Assembly: GCA_031316315.1 (NCBI GenBank)
Contig: JADBEO010000007.1
Coordinates: 1 to 64,000, forward strand
DNA from: Chelatococcus sambhunathii
GTDB taxonomy: Bacteria > Pseudomonadota > Alphaproteobacteria > Rhizobiales > Methylopilaceae
Direction of reading: 5' to 3'
DNA: 64,000 nt
Shown here: in pieces, positions 1 through 9,058 of the stretch
Numbering within the stretch: position 1 is the first letter of the stretch
Layout of the letters: every line of letters starts with the position of its first letter
Made by a program: the position numbers and the translations under genes
The notes under the pieces: generated by a model
Seen by the model: the letters and a program-made list of their open reading frames with translations, nothing else
Told to the model about the DNA's origin: nothing
Database searches by the model: none

Positions 1-2270
1 CCCCTAACCCCTCCCCGCAAGGGGGAGGGGGACTGGAGCGCGCCTCGGTCGTCATCTGGACCACTACGCCCTGGACGCTGCCGGGCAACCGCGCCATCGC
101 CTACTCGCCGAAGATCGCTTACGGCCTCTACGAGGTGACCGAGGCGCCGGACGACAACTGGGCCAAGGTCGGCCAACGCTTCCTGCTCGCCGACGCGCTC
201 GCCGAAACGGTGTTCAAGGCCGCGAAGGTCGCGGGGTTCGAAAAGGTCCGCGCTGTCGCCGCAGACGAACTCGCAACGCTCAGCGCGAACCACCCGATCG
301 CCCATCTCGGCTACGACTTCCGGGTCCCGCTCCTGCCCGGCGACCACGTCACCGACGACGCCGGCACCGGCTTCGTACACACCGCGCCCGGCCACGGACG
401 CGAGGACTTCGAGCTCTGGACGGACTCGAAGGCCGAGCTGATCGCGCGCGGGATCAGCCCGCAGATCCCCTACACGGTCGACGCCGAGGGCTTCCTCACC
501 AAGGACGCGCCGGGCTTCACCGGCCGTTCGGTCATCACCGACAAGGGCGACAAGGGCGACGCCAACGGCGCGGTGATCGAGGCGCTCGTCGAGGTCGGCG
601 CCCTCGTCGCGCGCGGAAAGCTGCGGCACCAGTATCCGCATTCCTGGCGTTCCAAGAAGCCGGTGATCTTCCGCAACACGCCGCAGTGGTTCATCCACAT
701 GGACCACGACATCGCGGGCCCTGCGGACACGCTGCGAAGCCGCGCGCTGGCCGCGATCGAGGCGACGAAGTTCTTCCCGCCGCAGGGCAAGAACCGCCTC
801 AAGGGCATGATCGAGAGCCGCCCCGACTGGGTGGTCTCGCGCCAGCGCGCCTGGGGCGTGCCGATCTGCGTCTTCGTGAACAAGCACACCGGCGAGCTGC
901 TCGCCGACGACGCCGTCGACAACCGCATCGCCGACGCCTTCGAGACTGAAGGCGCCGACGCCTGGTTCGCGGATTCCGGCGCGCGTTTCCTCGGAAACGA
1001 CTACACGCTCGACGACTACGAAAAGGTCGCCGACATCCTCGACGTCTGGTTCGATTCCGGCTCGACCCACGCCTATGTGCTCGACCGCCGGCCGGATCTC
1101 GCCCCTAAGCGCGCCGTCGACGGCGGCGAGGACCAAGTGCTCTATCTCGAGGGCTCCGACCAGCACCGCGGCTGGTTCCACTCCTCGCTGCTCGAAAGCT
1201 GCGGCACGCGCGGGCGCGCGCCCTACGACGCGCTGCTCACCCACGGCTTCGTGCTCGACGAGCAGGGCCGCAAGATGTCGAAGTCGCTCGGCAACGTCGT
1301 CGCGCCGCAGGACGTCATCAAGCAGTCCGGCGCCGACATCCTGCGGCTGTGGGTCGTGATGTCGGACTATGAGGACGACCTCCGGATCGGCCAGGAGATC
1401 CTCAAGACGACCACCGACGCCTATCGCAAGCTCCGCAACACGCTGCGCTGGATGCTGGGCGCGCTCGCTCATTTCGACGGCGAGGCGGTGGCGTTCGAGG
1501 ACATGCCGGAGCTGGAGCGCTACGTGCTGCACCGGCTGACCGAGGTCGACGGCGAGATCGCGCAGGCCTACGAGGCGTTCGACTTCAAGCGGGGCTTCGC
1601 CAGCCTGTTCACGTTCCTCACCAACGACCTCTCCGCCTTCTATTTCGACGTCCGCAAGGACGCGCTCTATTGCGATCCGGCGTCCTCGGTGACGCGGCGG
1701 GCGTGTCTCACCGTGGTCGACCGACTGTTCCGCGCGCTGGTGACGCGGCTCGCGCCGCTGCTCGCGTTCACGGCGGAGGAAGCGTGGCTGTCGCGGTTCC
1801 CGTCCGAGGACGGATCGGTCCATCTGGAGCTGTTCGCCGGCGCCGACCAGGCGTGGCGGGATGAGGCGCTCGCCGCGAAGTGGGAGAAGGTCCGGCGCGT
1901 GCGCCGCGTCGTCACCGGCGCGCTCGAGATCGAGCGGGCGCAAAAGCGCATCGGTTCCTCGCTCGAAGCCGCGCCGCTCGTCCATGTCGCCGACGCGGAA
2001 TTGCGCGCTGCGCTCGACGGCGTGGACCTCGCCGAAGTCGCGATCACCAGCGCGATCTCGGTCGACGCCGACGTCGGTCCGGCGGAAGCGTTCCGGCTGC
2101 CGGAGGTTCCGGGCGTCGCTGTCGAGGTCAGGCGCGCGGAAGGCCGCAAGTGCGCCCGCTCGTGGAAGGTGACGCCCGAGGTCGGAGCCGACCCGGAATT
2201 CCCAGACATCACCCCGCGCGACGCAGAAGCCATGCGCGAGTGGCTCGCCGCGCGGGAGAAGGCGGCGTGA
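1..2270 (+). CDS. ileS: Isoleucyl-tRNA synthetase, C-terminal part (cut by window edge)
   Basis: Class I aminoacyl-tRNA synthetase that charges tRNA-Ile in the cytoplasm. The frame is open from the first bases of the window, so the true start lies upstream. Visible motifs are [10 protein letters not shown] of the editing/CP1 region (about 60-90), WFDSGSTH (about 1050), and the KMSKS signature at 1272-1286. An anticodon-binding domain follows. The C-terminus (GRKCARSWK, then PDITPRD) is the alphaproteobacterial form that lacks the classical zinc ribbon. About 30 bases at the left edge form a GC-rich palindrome that is read in frame. An internal GTG at 135 could be taken for a start, but the conserved coding upstream of it shows it is not. 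lspA follows after a repeat-bearing spacer. Confidence 0.97.
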   Translation, partial: PNPSPQGGGGLERASVVIWTTTPWTLPGNRAIAYSPKIAYGLYEVTEAPDDNWAKVGQRFLLADALAETVFKAAKVAGFEKVRAVAADELATLSANHPIAHLGYDFRVPLLPGDHVTDDAGTGFVHTAPGHGREDFELWTDSKAELIARGISPQIPYTVDAEGFLTKDAPGFTGRSVITDKGDKGDANGAVIEALVEVGALVARGKLRHQYPHSWRSKKPVIFRNTPQWFIHMDHDIAGPADTLRSRALAAIEATKFFPPQGKNRLKGMIESRPDWVVSRQRAWGVPICVFVNKHTGELLADDAVDNRIADAFETEGADAWFADSGARFLGNDYTLDDYEKVADILDVWFDSGSTHAYVLDRRPDLAPKRAVDGGEDQVLYLEGSDQHRGWFHSSLLESCGTRGRAPYDALLTHGFVLDEQGRKMSKSLGNVVAPQDVIKQSGADILRLWVVMSDYEDDLRIGQEILKTTTDAYRKLRNTLRWMLGALAHFDGEAVAFEDMPELERYVLHRLTEVDGEIAQAYEAFDFKRGFASLFTFLTNDLSAFYFDVRKDALYCDPASSVTRRACLTVVDRLFRALVTRLAPLLAFTAEEAWLSRFPSEDGSVHLELFAGADQAWRDEALAAKWEKVRRVRRVVTGALEIERAQKRIGSSLEAAPLVHVADAELRAALDGVDLAEVAITSAISVDADVGPAEAFRLPEVPGVAVEVRRAEGRKCARSWKVTPEVGADPEFPDITPRDAEAMREWLAAREKAA
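8..30. repeat. Intragenic GC-rich palindrome within ileS
   Basis: Perfect 9-bp arms, CCCCTCCCC (8-16) and GGGGAGGGG (22-30), enclose a short GCAAG loop. The element resembles the dispersed palindromes common in intergenic DNA of high-GC alphaproteobacteria. Here it lies inside the ileS reading frame, where it encodes a Pro/Ser/Gly-rich stretch just before the conserved [11 protein letters not shown] segment. That placement argues for an in-frame insertion. Confidence 0.6.
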
Positions 2271-2275
2271 TCCTG

Positions 2276-2394
2276 TCCTCGTCATCTCGGACGCGCGGAG
2301 CGCGATCCGGGATCGTGCGCCGGGATGGCCGCCGCTTCCTGGGTGCGATCCCGGCTCTGCGCGGCTCCGCCGCTCCGGCCGGGATGACGCGGGC
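2276..2394. repeat. Long imperfect inverted repeat between ileS and lspA
   Basis: The left part carries CGTCATCTCGGACGCGCGGA and the right part ends in CGGGATGACGCGG. CGATCCGGGATCG-like and GCGATCCCGG segments pair between the two halves, so the spacer can fold into one large hairpin. This is the look of the dispersed intergenic repeats (REP/BIME-like) found in many Rhizobiales. It has no reading frame of its own. It separates two same-strand genes and could modulate lspA expression. Confidence 0.55.
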
Positions 2395-2406
2395 GGAGAG
2401 CGCTAA

Positions 2407-2904
2407 TTGACCCTCGCGTCGCCCGCCCGCGCCGCCTTCTGGCTCGCCGGCGCGACGCTTGTCGTCGATCAGGCGATCAAGCTCTGGGCGTTGTTCATTT
2501 TCGACCTCGCGGCGAAGGGGCGCGTCGCCCTGCTGCCGGTCTTCGATCTCGTCCTGATCTGGAACCGGGGCATCTCCTACGGCCTGCTGCAGCAGGACAC
2601 GGAGCTTGGACGCTGGATGCTAATCGCGATCCACGTCGTCGCGTCGATCGCGATCGCGTTGTGGATCCGGCGCGAGAACGACGGCGCCTCCTCGCTCGGC
2701 CTTGCGCTGATCCTCGGCGGCGCGATCGGCAACGGCATCGACCGCATCCTCTACGGCGCGGTCGTCGACTATGCGCTGCTGCATTGGGGCGAGGTCACCT
2801 GGTATGTGTTCAACCTCGCCGACGCCGCCATCGTTGCGGGCGTGGTTCTCCTTCTGTATGGTGCGATCCGCGGCGCGACCGGAGCTAGCGAAGCTAAGCC
2901 TTGA
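2407..2904 (+). CDS. lspA: Lipoprotein signal peptidase (signal peptidase II)
   Basis: Inner-membrane aspartic protease that removes signal peptides from diacylglyceryl-modified prolipoproteins. The 165-residue length is typical. Four hydrophobic segments are visible, and both catalytic-Asp blocks are present: GNGIDR in the middle and FNLADAAI near the C-terminus. The family motif VVDQAIKLW lies near the N-terminus. The start is TTG at 2407 (MTLASPARAAF); I see no better in-frame ATG. It follows ileS, the classic ileS-lspA order, across a repeat-containing spacer, and a small secreted protein gene follows closely. A second, more divergent lspA lies in the metal island at 38632. Confidence 0.95.
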   Translation: MTLASPARAAFWLAGATLVVDQAIKLWALFIFDLAAKGRVALLPVFDLVLIWNRGISYGLLQQDTELGRWMLIAIHVVASIAIALWIRRENDGASSLGLALILGGAIGNGIDRILYGAVVDYALLHWGEVTWYVFNLADAAIVAGVVLLLYGAIRGATGASEAKP

Positions 2905-2938
2905 TGGTCGCCACGCCGCTCTCAGGAGCTGCAACCCC

Positions 2939-3550
2939 ATGCGCCATCTCTCGGCACCCCTTGCGGCCACGGCGATCGCCGTCGCGCTGACCCTTCCGGT
3001 CCCGGCCCACGCCCAGGACATGGGCTCCAACCCGATCACGGATTTCTTCGACGGCCTCGGCCTCGGCGCCAAGGAGAAGCCTGACATCGACTATCAGGAG
3101 CGCGCGCCGCTCGTGCCTCCGTCGCAGACCGGCTCGCTTCCGGCGCCGCAGGCCAAGTCCGCCGCGCGAGACGGCGTCGCATGGCCGAACGACCCGGACG
3201 TGGCCGCCCGCGCCGAACGCAAGGCGCGCAACAACAAGGTCACGACTGAGAGCTACTCCTACCAGATGGATCGCTCGCCGCGCGTCGATCCGGACGAGCT
3301 GAGCGCCCGCCGCACCGCCGGCGCCGGCGTGCCGACGACCGCGGCCGACGGCACCCGCGGCGACAATCAGATCACCCGCTCCCAGCGCGGCGAACTCGAC
3401 GGCAAGATGATCCGCGGCGTCGAGGGAACCGGCTCTCCCCGGCCGCGCCTTACCGATCCGCCCCCCGGCTACACTGTCGGCAATGGCGTGACGGCGCAGA
3501 TCGAGCCTGAAAAGAAGCCCTGGTACAAGCGGATGTTCGGCCAGAACTGA
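2939..3550 (+). CDS. Secreted hypothetical protein downstream of lspA
   Basis: A 203-residue protein with a clear Sec signal peptide (MRHLSAPLAATAIAVALTLP, then AHAQD). The mature part is hydrophilic, rich in Pro, Arg and Asp, with no transmembrane segment and no domain I recognise. The open frame extends upstream into lspA, but the signal peptide and an AGGAG ribosome-binding site place the start at ATG 2939. It lies 34 bases after lspA and ahead of a strong intrinsic terminator at 3647, so it is probably the last gene of the ileS-lspA unit. A periplasmic location is inferred from the signal peptide. The function is unknown. Confidence 0.75.
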   Translation: MRHLSAPLAATAIAVALTLPVPAHAQDMGSNPITDFFDGLGLGAKEKPDIDYQERAPLVPPSQTGSLPAPQAKSAARDGVAWPNDPDVAARAERKARNNKVTTESYSYQMDRSPRVDPDELSARRTAGAGVPTTAADGTRGDNQITRSQRGELDGKMIRGVEGTGSPRPRLTDPPPGYTVGNGVTAQIEPEKKPWYKRMFGQN

Positions 3551-3646
3551 GCGCAGGGCGGCCGGTCGTCCGTTCGGCGGCCTTTCAAGCTCCTTTGAAC
3601 GACCATATGTTGAACGCCGCGTCGTGAGGCGCGGCGTCGCCCGATC

Positions 3647-3680
3647 AGGGCCGCCGCATCCGCGGCGGCCCTCTTTTTTT
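3647..3680 (+). terminator. Rho-independent terminator
   Basis: A perfect 11-bp stem (AGGGCCGCCGC at 3647-3657 with GCGGCGGCCCT at 3662-3672) and a 4-base loop are followed by CTTTTTTT. It ends the ileS-lspA-secreted protein transcript. It also shows that the upstream extension of the following M16 peptidase frame is not coding. Confidence 0.93.
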
Positions 3681-3713
3681 GACGCATCGATTTTCAGGAG
3701 CGACGCGGAGCAC

Positions 3714-5084
3714 ATGGGGATCGACACGGCCGCGACTGGCGGCGCCAGCCTGAAGCCGACGGCCGACGAGGGCGCTGCCCGCGCGGCAGGACCCGACGTC
3801 TGCGCCTTCACGCTGGAGAACGGGCTCGAGGTGGTGGTCATCCCGGACCGGCGCGTGCCCGTGGTCACGCACATGATCTGGTACAAGGTGGGCTCGGCCG
3901 ACGAGCAGCGCGGCCAGTCCGGCGTCGCCCACTTTCTCGAACACCTGATGTTCAAGGGCACCGAGAAGAATCCCGACGGGGCGTTCAGCCACGCCGTCGC
4001 GGAGCTCGGTGGCCAGGAGAACGCTTTCACCTCCTATGACTACACGTCGTACTTCCAGCGGGTCGCGCGCGAGCATCTGAAAACGGTGATGGCCTTCGAG
4101 GCCGACCGCATGACGGGGCTGCGCCTCACCGACGACGTCGTCAATCCGGAGCGCGACGTGATCCTCGAGGAGCGGCGCTCGCGCGTGGACGGCGATCCGA
4201 GCGCGCAGCTCGGCGAGGCCCTCGCGGCGACGCTCTACCTCAATCATCCCTACGGCCAGCCGATCATCGGCTGGGAGCACGAGATCGAGGCGCTCGACCG
4301 GCACGACGCCATCGCCTTCTACGAGCGGTTCTACACGCCCAACAACGCGATCCTGGTCGTCGCCGGGGACGTGACGCCCGAGGAGGTCCGCGCGGCGGCC
4401 GCAGAGACGTACGGCAAGATCGCGCGGCGGGTCGATCCCGGCCCTCGCCGGCGGCCGACCGAGCCGGAGCCGCGCGCGGCGCGCCGGGTCGCGCTCTCCG
4501 ACCCGCGCGTGACCCAGCCTTCGGTCCAGCGCAGCTACCTCTCGCCGTCTTACGAGACGGCCCAGGGAGACCGCGCCTACGCGCTCGACCTGCTGGCCCA
4601 GATCCTCGGCGGCGGCACCACCAGCCGCCTTTACAAGGCGCTCGTGGTTGAGCAGGCGATCGCCGCCACGGCGGGCGCCTGGTATCAGGGCGACGCACTC
4701 GATGACGGCCGCTTCGCGGTCTACGCGGTGCCGCGCGGCTCGGCGACGCTCGCCGATCTCGAGAGCGCGATCGACCGGGAGATCGACCGCCTCGCCGCCG
4801 ACGGCCCGGGCGCCGCCGAGCTCGAGCGCGCCAAGACCCGCCTTGTCGCCGACACGATCTACGCGCAGGACAGCCAGGCGACGCTCGCCCGGATCTACGG
4901 CGCGGCTCTCGCCACGGGCGGCACGATCGAGGAGGTGCGCGACTGGCCGGCGCGCATCCGCGCCGTGTCCGCCGAAGCGGTTCGGGACGCCGCGCGCGAC
5001 GTGCTCGACAGGCGCAGGTCGGTCACCGGCGAACTGCTCTCCGCGCCGGCCGCCGACGCGCCCGCCCTCGCCGCCGCCGAATAA
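3714..5084 (+). CDS. M16 family zinc peptidase, catalytically competent member
   Basis: Pitrilysin/mitochondrial-processing-peptidase-type metallopeptidase of 456 residues. The inverted zinc motif HFLEH is at residues 73-77, and the third ligand is in ERDVILEER (about residue 152). The C-terminal M16 domain carries LGGGTTSRLYK. The start at ATG 3714 is preceded by AGGAG; the frame extends further upstream but there overlaps the terminator. No convincing signal peptide is visible. The next gene is a partner lacking the zinc motif, a common alphaproteobacterial arrangement in which active and inactive subunits are thought to pair. Substrates are unknown, and proteolysis of small proteins or peptides is inferred from the family. 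Confidence 0.9.
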   Translation: MGIDTAATGGASLKPTADEGAARAAGPDVCAFTLENGLEVVVIPDRRVPVVTHMIWYKVGSADEQRGQSGVAHFLEHLMFKGTEKNPDGAFSHAVAELGGQENAFTSYDYTSYFQRVAREHLKTVMAFEADRMTGLRLTDDVVNPERDVILEERRSRVDGDPSAQLGEALAATLYLNHPYGQPIIGWEHEIEALDRHDAIAFYERFYTPNNAILVVAGDVTPEEVRAAAAETYGKIARRVDPGPRRRPTEPEPRAARRVALSDPRVTQPSVQRSYLSPSYETAQGDRAYALDLLAQILGGGTTSRLYKALVVEQAIAATAGAWYQGDALDDGRFAVYAVPRGSATLADLESAIDREIDRLAADGPGAAELERAKTRLVADTIYAQDSQATLARIYGAALATGGTIEEVRDWPARIRAVSAEAVRDAARDVLDRRRSVTGELLSAPAADAPALAAAE

Positions 5085-5185
5085 TCCGGCGCCTGGCCCC
5101 ATTCCGCGGGCCGCACGCCGCTGTCCGCGACCGACGCTCAACAGGCGCCCCGTCCGGCGGCCGCCTCGAAGGACCCACCCGTTTC

Positions 5186-6529
5186 ATGACCTCCGCCGCG
5201 TCCTCGACCCACACGACCGACATCCAGCGCGTCATCACCCCGGGCGGCGCGGAGGCGTGGCTTGTCGAGGAGCGGACGGTTCCCGTAATCGCCGTCGAGA
5301 TCGCTTTCCGCGGCGGCGCGGCGCAGGACCCGGAGGACCGGCCGGGCGCGGTCAACCTCATGGCGACGTTGCTCGACGAGGGCGCGGGCGACATGGACGC
5401 CGACGCCTTCCAGGAGACTCTCGAGGAGAAGGCGATCGAGCTCACCTTCTCGTCGAACCGCGACAACGTCGCGGCGAGCCTGAGGACGCTGCCCGAAAAT
5501 CTCGACGAGGCGTTCCGGCTGCTCGGCGCGGCGCTCGGGCGCCCGCGCTTCGACGCCGCGGCCGTCGACCGCATGCGCGGCCAGATTTCGGCGCAGATCC
5601 GCCGCAGCGCGCTTGATCCCGACGATCTCGCCGGACGCACTTTCTTCTCCGAAGCCTTTCCCGGCCATCCCTATGGCTGGCCGCCGCGCGGCACGGTCGA
5701 CAGCCTGGCCACGATCGGCCGCGAGCAGGTCGCGGCGGCGCACCGCCAGATCGTGGCGCGCGACAACGTCGTGATCGGCGCGGTCGGCGCGATCTCGGCG
5801 GACAGGCTCGCCTCGCTGGTCGACGGCCTCCTCGCCGGGCTGCCGGAGCGGGCCGGAACGATCGCGGTCCCGACCGTCAGGCCGGCCGGCCAGGGCCGCA
5901 CGGAGATCGTGACGCTCGACGTGCCGCAGAGCTCGATCATCTTCGGGCGCGCGGGCCCGCTGCGCGACGCGGACGACTTCATCCCGGCCTATGTGGCGAA
6001 CCACATCCTCGGCGGCGGCTCGTTCTCCTCGCGGCTGTTCACCGAGGTGCGCGAGAAGCGCGGGCTCGCTTACTCCGTCTACAGCTACCTCTCGCCCTAC
6101 GACCATGCCGGACTTGTTCTCGGAGGCGTCGCGACACGCAACGACCGCGCCGCGCAGTCGATCGACCTGATCCAGTCCGAGATCCGCCGCATGGCCGAGC
6201 AGGGGCCGAGCGAGACCGAGCTCGAGAGCGCTAAGAAGTTCCTGATCGGCTCCTATGCGCTGCGCTTCGACACCTCGACGAAGATCGCGAACCAGCTTGT
6301 GCAGCTACAGCTCGATCACCTCGGCATCGACTACATCGCGCGACGCAACGCGATGGTGGCGGCGGTGACGCTCGACGACGTCCGGGCCGCCTCCAAGACG
6401 CTGTTCGGAGATGGCGAGCTGTTGGTGGTGGCGGTCGGCAAGCCGACGGGCCTTTCCGGCGCGAACGTCCGGCCGGCGCCGGGCTCCGCGGAGATGCACG
6501 CCCCCGCGGAAGCCATCGCCGCGGGCTGA
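5186..6529 (+). CDS. M16 family peptidase-like partner, zinc site missing
   Basis: A 447-residue homologue of the preceding peptidase. Where the HxxEH motif should be, the protein reads PGAVNLMATLLDEGAGD, so the zinc ligands are absent. The C-terminal M16 domain is intact (LGGGSFSSRLFTEVREKRGLAY). This Arg/Tyr-rich segment normally helps bind substrate. It starts at ATG 5186, 101 bases after the active partner, and is presumably co-transcribed with it. By analogy with MPP alpha/beta and other bacterial M16 pairs it likely forms a heterodimer with the upstream gene product. That pairing is an inference. Confidence 0.88.
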   Translation: MTSAASSTHTTDIQRVITPGGAEAWLVEERTVPVIAVEIAFRGGAAQDPEDRPGAVNLMATLLDEGAGDMDADAFQETLEEKAIELTFSSNRDNVAASLRTLPENLDEAFRLLGAALGRPRFDAAAVDRMRGQISAQIRRSALDPDDLAGRTFFSEAFPGHPYGWPPRGTVDSLATIGREQVAAAHRQIVARDNVVIGAVGAISADRLASLVDGLLAGLPERAGTIAVPTVRPAGQGRTEIVTLDVPQSSIIFGRAGPLRDADDFIPAYVANHILGGGSFSSRLFTEVREKRGLAYSVYSYLSPYDHAGLVLGGVATRNDRAAQSIDLIQSEIRRMAEQGPSETELESAKKFLIGSYALRFDTSTKIANQLVQLQLDHLGIDYIARRNAMVAAVTLDDVRAASKTLFGDGELLVVAVGKPTGLSGANVRPAPGSAEMHAPAEAIAAG

Positions 6530-6551
6530 GGACCGAGCCGAATTCGCGTCT

Positions 6552-7481
6552 TCAGACGGCGCCGAAGCACCAGGCCAAAACGCCCTTTTGCGCGTGCAGG
6601 CGGTTCTCCGCCTCGTCGAACACGGCCGACTGCGGGCCGTCGATCACCTCGTCGGTGACCTCCTCGCCGCGATGAGCGGGCAGGCAGTGCATGAAGATCG
6701 CGTCGGAAGCGGCGCGCTTCATCAACCGCTCGTTCACCTGGAACGGCCGCAGCAGGTTGTGGCGGCGCTCGCCGTCGGCGTCGCCCATCGAGACCCAGCT
6801 GTCCGAAATCACGCAGTCGGCGCCCTCGACCGCGGCTTCCGCGACATGGCCGAGGTCGAGCCGCGCGCCCTCGGCCTTCGCCCAGTCGATCAGGTCGGCG
6901 CGCGGGGCGAGTTCCTCGGGCGTCGCAATGGCGAGCTCAAAGTCGAACCGCGCCGCCGCGTGGATCCACGAGGCGAGCACGTTGTTGAAGTCGCCGGTCC
7001 AGGCGATCCGGCGGCCCTTGATCGGCCCCTTCCGCTCTTCGAACGTCAGCAGGTCCGCCATCACCTGACAGGGATGCGAACGCTTGGTCAGGCCGTTGAT
7101 CACCGGGACCGTCGCATAGGAGGCGAGCTCCACCAGCTGGTCGTGGTTCAGCATGCGGATCATGATCGCGTCGACGAAGCGCGAGAGCACGCGAGCGGTG
7201 TCGCCGATCGCCTCGCGCTCGCCGAGCTCGATCTCCTTGCCGGTGACCATCACGGGCTCGCCGCCGAGCTCGCGGATGCCGACGTCGAACGACATGCGGG
7301 TGCGCAGACTCGGCTGCTCGAACACCATGGCGACGACCTTGCCGGCGAGCGGCTTGTCCTCGGCGTCCTGCGCCGTGCGGCGGCGGGCCTTGATGTCGCG
7401 GCCGGCGTCGAGCATGGCGCGCAGCGTCGAGGCCGGAAAATCCGACAGGTCGAGGAAGTGGCGGGCGCCGTCGGCGGTCAT
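6552..7481 (-). CDS. argF: Ornithine carbamoyltransferase
   Basis: Transfers carbamoyl phosphate to ornithine to form citrulline in arginine biosynthesis (cytoplasm). The 309-residue protein has the carbamoyl-phosphate site SLRTRMSFD (residues 58-66), the ornithine loop DSWVSMGD, and [10 protein letters not shown] (about residue 265), which holds the catalytic Cys. The frame extends 63 codons upstream into argD, but ATG 7481 gives the normal N-terminus ([12 protein letters not shown]). It overlaps the argD stop by 4 bases (ATGA), so the two are translationally coupled. It converges on the M16 gene with 22 bases between stops. Confidence 0.97.
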   Translation of the reverse strand: MTADGARHFLDLSDFPASTLRAMLDAGRDIKARRRTAQDAEDKPLAGKVVAMVFEQPSLRTRMSFDVGIRELGGEPVMVTGKEIELGEREAIGDTARVLSRFVDAIMIRMLNHDQLVELASYATVPVINGLTKRSHPCQVMADLLTFEERKGPIKGRRIAWTGDFNNVLASWIHAAARFDFELAIATPEELAPRADLIDWAKAEGARLDLGHVAEAAVEGADCVISDSWVSMGDADGERRHNLLRPFQVNERLMKRAASDAIFMHCLPAHRGEEVTDEVIDGPQSAVFDEAENRLHAQKGVLAWCFGAV

Positions 7482-8677
7482 TCGGCCGCGCTCCTCTTTG
7501 CGGCTTCGAGCGACGACAGCCCGCGGTCGAGGCGCGCGACGGCCTCGTCCAGTTCCTCTTCCGAGACGATCAGCGGCGGGATGAGCCGCACGACGTTGTC
7601 GCCGGCGGGCACGGTCAGAAGATGCTCGCCGCGCAGCGCGCCGACGACCTCGCCGTTCGGGACCTTGCACCGCAGGCCCGTCAGCAGGCCCTCGCCGCGC
7701 ACCTCGGCGACGAGCTCCGGATGGGAATCCACCACGGCGGCGAGCTTCTGACGTAGCAGCAGGCCCTTGCGCGCGACGTCCTCGAGGAAGCCCGGCGCAA
7801 GCACGACATCGAGCACGGCGTTGCCTGCCGCCATGGCCAGCAGATTGCCGCCGAAGGTCGAGCCGTGGACGCCGGCCGTCATGCCGTCGGCCGCCTCGCG
7901 CGTCGCGAGGCAGGCGCCCATCGGAAAGCCGCCGCCGATGCCCTTGGCCACCGCCATGACGTCCGGCGCGACCCCCGACAGCTCATGCGCGAACAGCCTG
8001 CCGGTCCGACCGACGCCAGTCTGGACCTCATCCATCACCAGCAGCAGCCCGTGCTCGTCGCAGATCTCCCGGAGGCGACGGAGCGTCGCCGGCGGCACGG
8101 CGCGAACGCCGCCCTCGCCCTGCAGAGGTTCGACCAGCACGCCTGCGGTCTCCGGTCCGATGGCCGCCTCGACCGACTTCAGGTCGCCGAACAGGACCTG
8201 GTCGAAGCCTTCCACCTTGGGGCCAAAGCCTTCGAGATATTTCTCCTGCCCGCCCGCCGCGATGGTCGCGAGCGTGCGACCGTGGAAGGCGCCCTCGAAG
8301 GTGATCAGCCGGTAGCGCTCGGGCTGGCCGTTGGCGTGAAAGTGCTTGCGCGCCGTCTTGATGGCGGCCTCGAGCGCCTCCGCGCCCGAATTGCAGAAGA
8401 ACACGACGTCCGCGAAGGACGCCTCGCACAGCCGCCGCGCCAGACGCTCTCCCTCAGGAGAGGCGTAGAGGTTGGAGACGTGCCAGAGCTTGTCGGCCTG
8501 CGTCTTGAGCGCCTCGACAAGATGCGGATGGGAATGGCCGAGCGAGTTGACGGCGACGCCGGCGGCGAAATCCAGATATCGCTCGCCCTTGTCCGTGATC
8601 AGCCAGCAGCCCTCGCCGCGCTCGAAGGAGAGCGGAGCGCGGGAGAAAACGGGCATCAGCGCGGAACTGGCGGTCAC
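7478..8677 (-). CDS. argD: Acetylornithine/N-succinyldiaminopimelate aminotransferase
   Basis: PLP-dependent class III aminotransferase of arginine (and often lysine) biosynthesis. Family blocks are [32 protein letters not shown] and the PLP-lysine region [13 protein letters not shown] chose GTG 8677 ([14 protein letters not shown]) because this matches the usual ArgD N-terminus and follows a GAGG-type ribosome-binding site. An in-frame ATG at 8746 would add 23 residues, but that segment is mostly the hairpin and T-tract of a terminator-like element. It forms an operon with argF through a 4-base overlap. Confidence 0.95.
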   Translation of the reverse strand: MTASSALMPVFSRAPLSFERGEGCWLITDKGERYLDFAAGVAVNSLGHSHPHLVEALKTQADKLWHVSNLYASPEGERLARRLCEASFADVVFFCNSGAEALEAAIKTARKHFHANGQPERYRLITFEGAFHGRTLATIAAGGQEKYLEGFGPKVEGFDQVLFGDLKSVEAAIGPETAGVLVEPLQGEGGVRAVPPATLRRLREICDEHGLLLVMDEVQTGVGRTGRLFAHELSGVAPDVMAVAKGIGGGFPMGACLATREAADGMTAGVHGSTFGGNLLAMAAGNAVLDVVLAPGFLEDVARKGLLLRQKLAAVVDSHPELVAEVRGEGLLTGLRCKVPNGEVVGALRGEHLLTVPAGDNVVRLIPPLIVSEEELDEAVARLDRGLSSLEAAKRSAAE

Positions 8678-8694
8678 CTCGGGATCCTCGGGCC

Positions 8695-8727
8695 AAAAAA
8701 GAAAAGAGCCGCTCAAAGGCGAGCGGC
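8695..8727 (-). terminator. Terminator-like hairpin in the argD leader (possible attenuator)
   Basis: On the minus strand a 7-bp stem (GCCGCTC with GAGCGGC, 8708-8727) is followed by the T-rich tract TCTTTTCTTTTTT (8695-8707). The argD ribosome-binding site and GTG start come immediately after. No leftward gene lies upstream that needs terminating, so the likely role is premature termination within the argD-argF leader. An in-frame mini-ORF from ATG 8746, with two Arg codons (CGC), runs through the stem. Confidence 0.7.
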
Positions 8728-8841
8728 CCAACATGCGCGCGATCATATGAACGCGCGTCCGTCTGTCAATCGCTTCAGCCCTAGAGCCCCGCGGCGCCTC
8801 GCCGGACGGGCGGCGTCGACTGAGATGTGGACAAGTCGCAC

Positions 8842-9053
8842 GAATCGGCTGGGGGAAACCGCCACTGTTGCATTCGGGACTCTTTACCGCGAGTCACGGG
8901 GTGTCGTACTTTACCTTTCGTTAAGCACGGCTGTTCGTGCAGACGTTCGTTTCCACCCGGAATCACGGCGGCGATGACGCCCGAGCGCCCGGAAGGCGCG
9001 CTTTGGCGAGCCCGATCGGATTCCGCGATTTGCGGCCAAAACGTTGGGAGGGA
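8842..9053. promoter_or_regulatory. Divergent argD/gcrA control region with GANTC cluster and CtrA-like box
   Basis: Five GANTC (CcrM methylation) sites occur at 8842, 8878, 8891, 8960 and 9019. A CtrA-like box, TTTA-N7-TTAA, is at 8910-8924, one mismatch from TTAA-N7-TTAA. A GGGAGGG ribosome-binding site at 9047 precedes gcrA. In Caulobacter-type alphaproteobacteria GcrA, CtrA and CcrM methylation form one cell-cycle circuit, so this region probably controls gcrA. The 380-base gap holds no gene I can support. Confidence 0.6.
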
Positions 9054-9058
9054 CACCG

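Noticed and set aside
3645-5141. Minus-strand open frame opposite the first M16 peptidase
   Set aside because: The plus strand encodes a complete peptidase with HFLEH; the antisense translation has no motif.
6411-7751. Plus-strand open frame opposite argF
   Set aside because: argF is unambiguous on the minus strand, and the long frame is a GC artefact.
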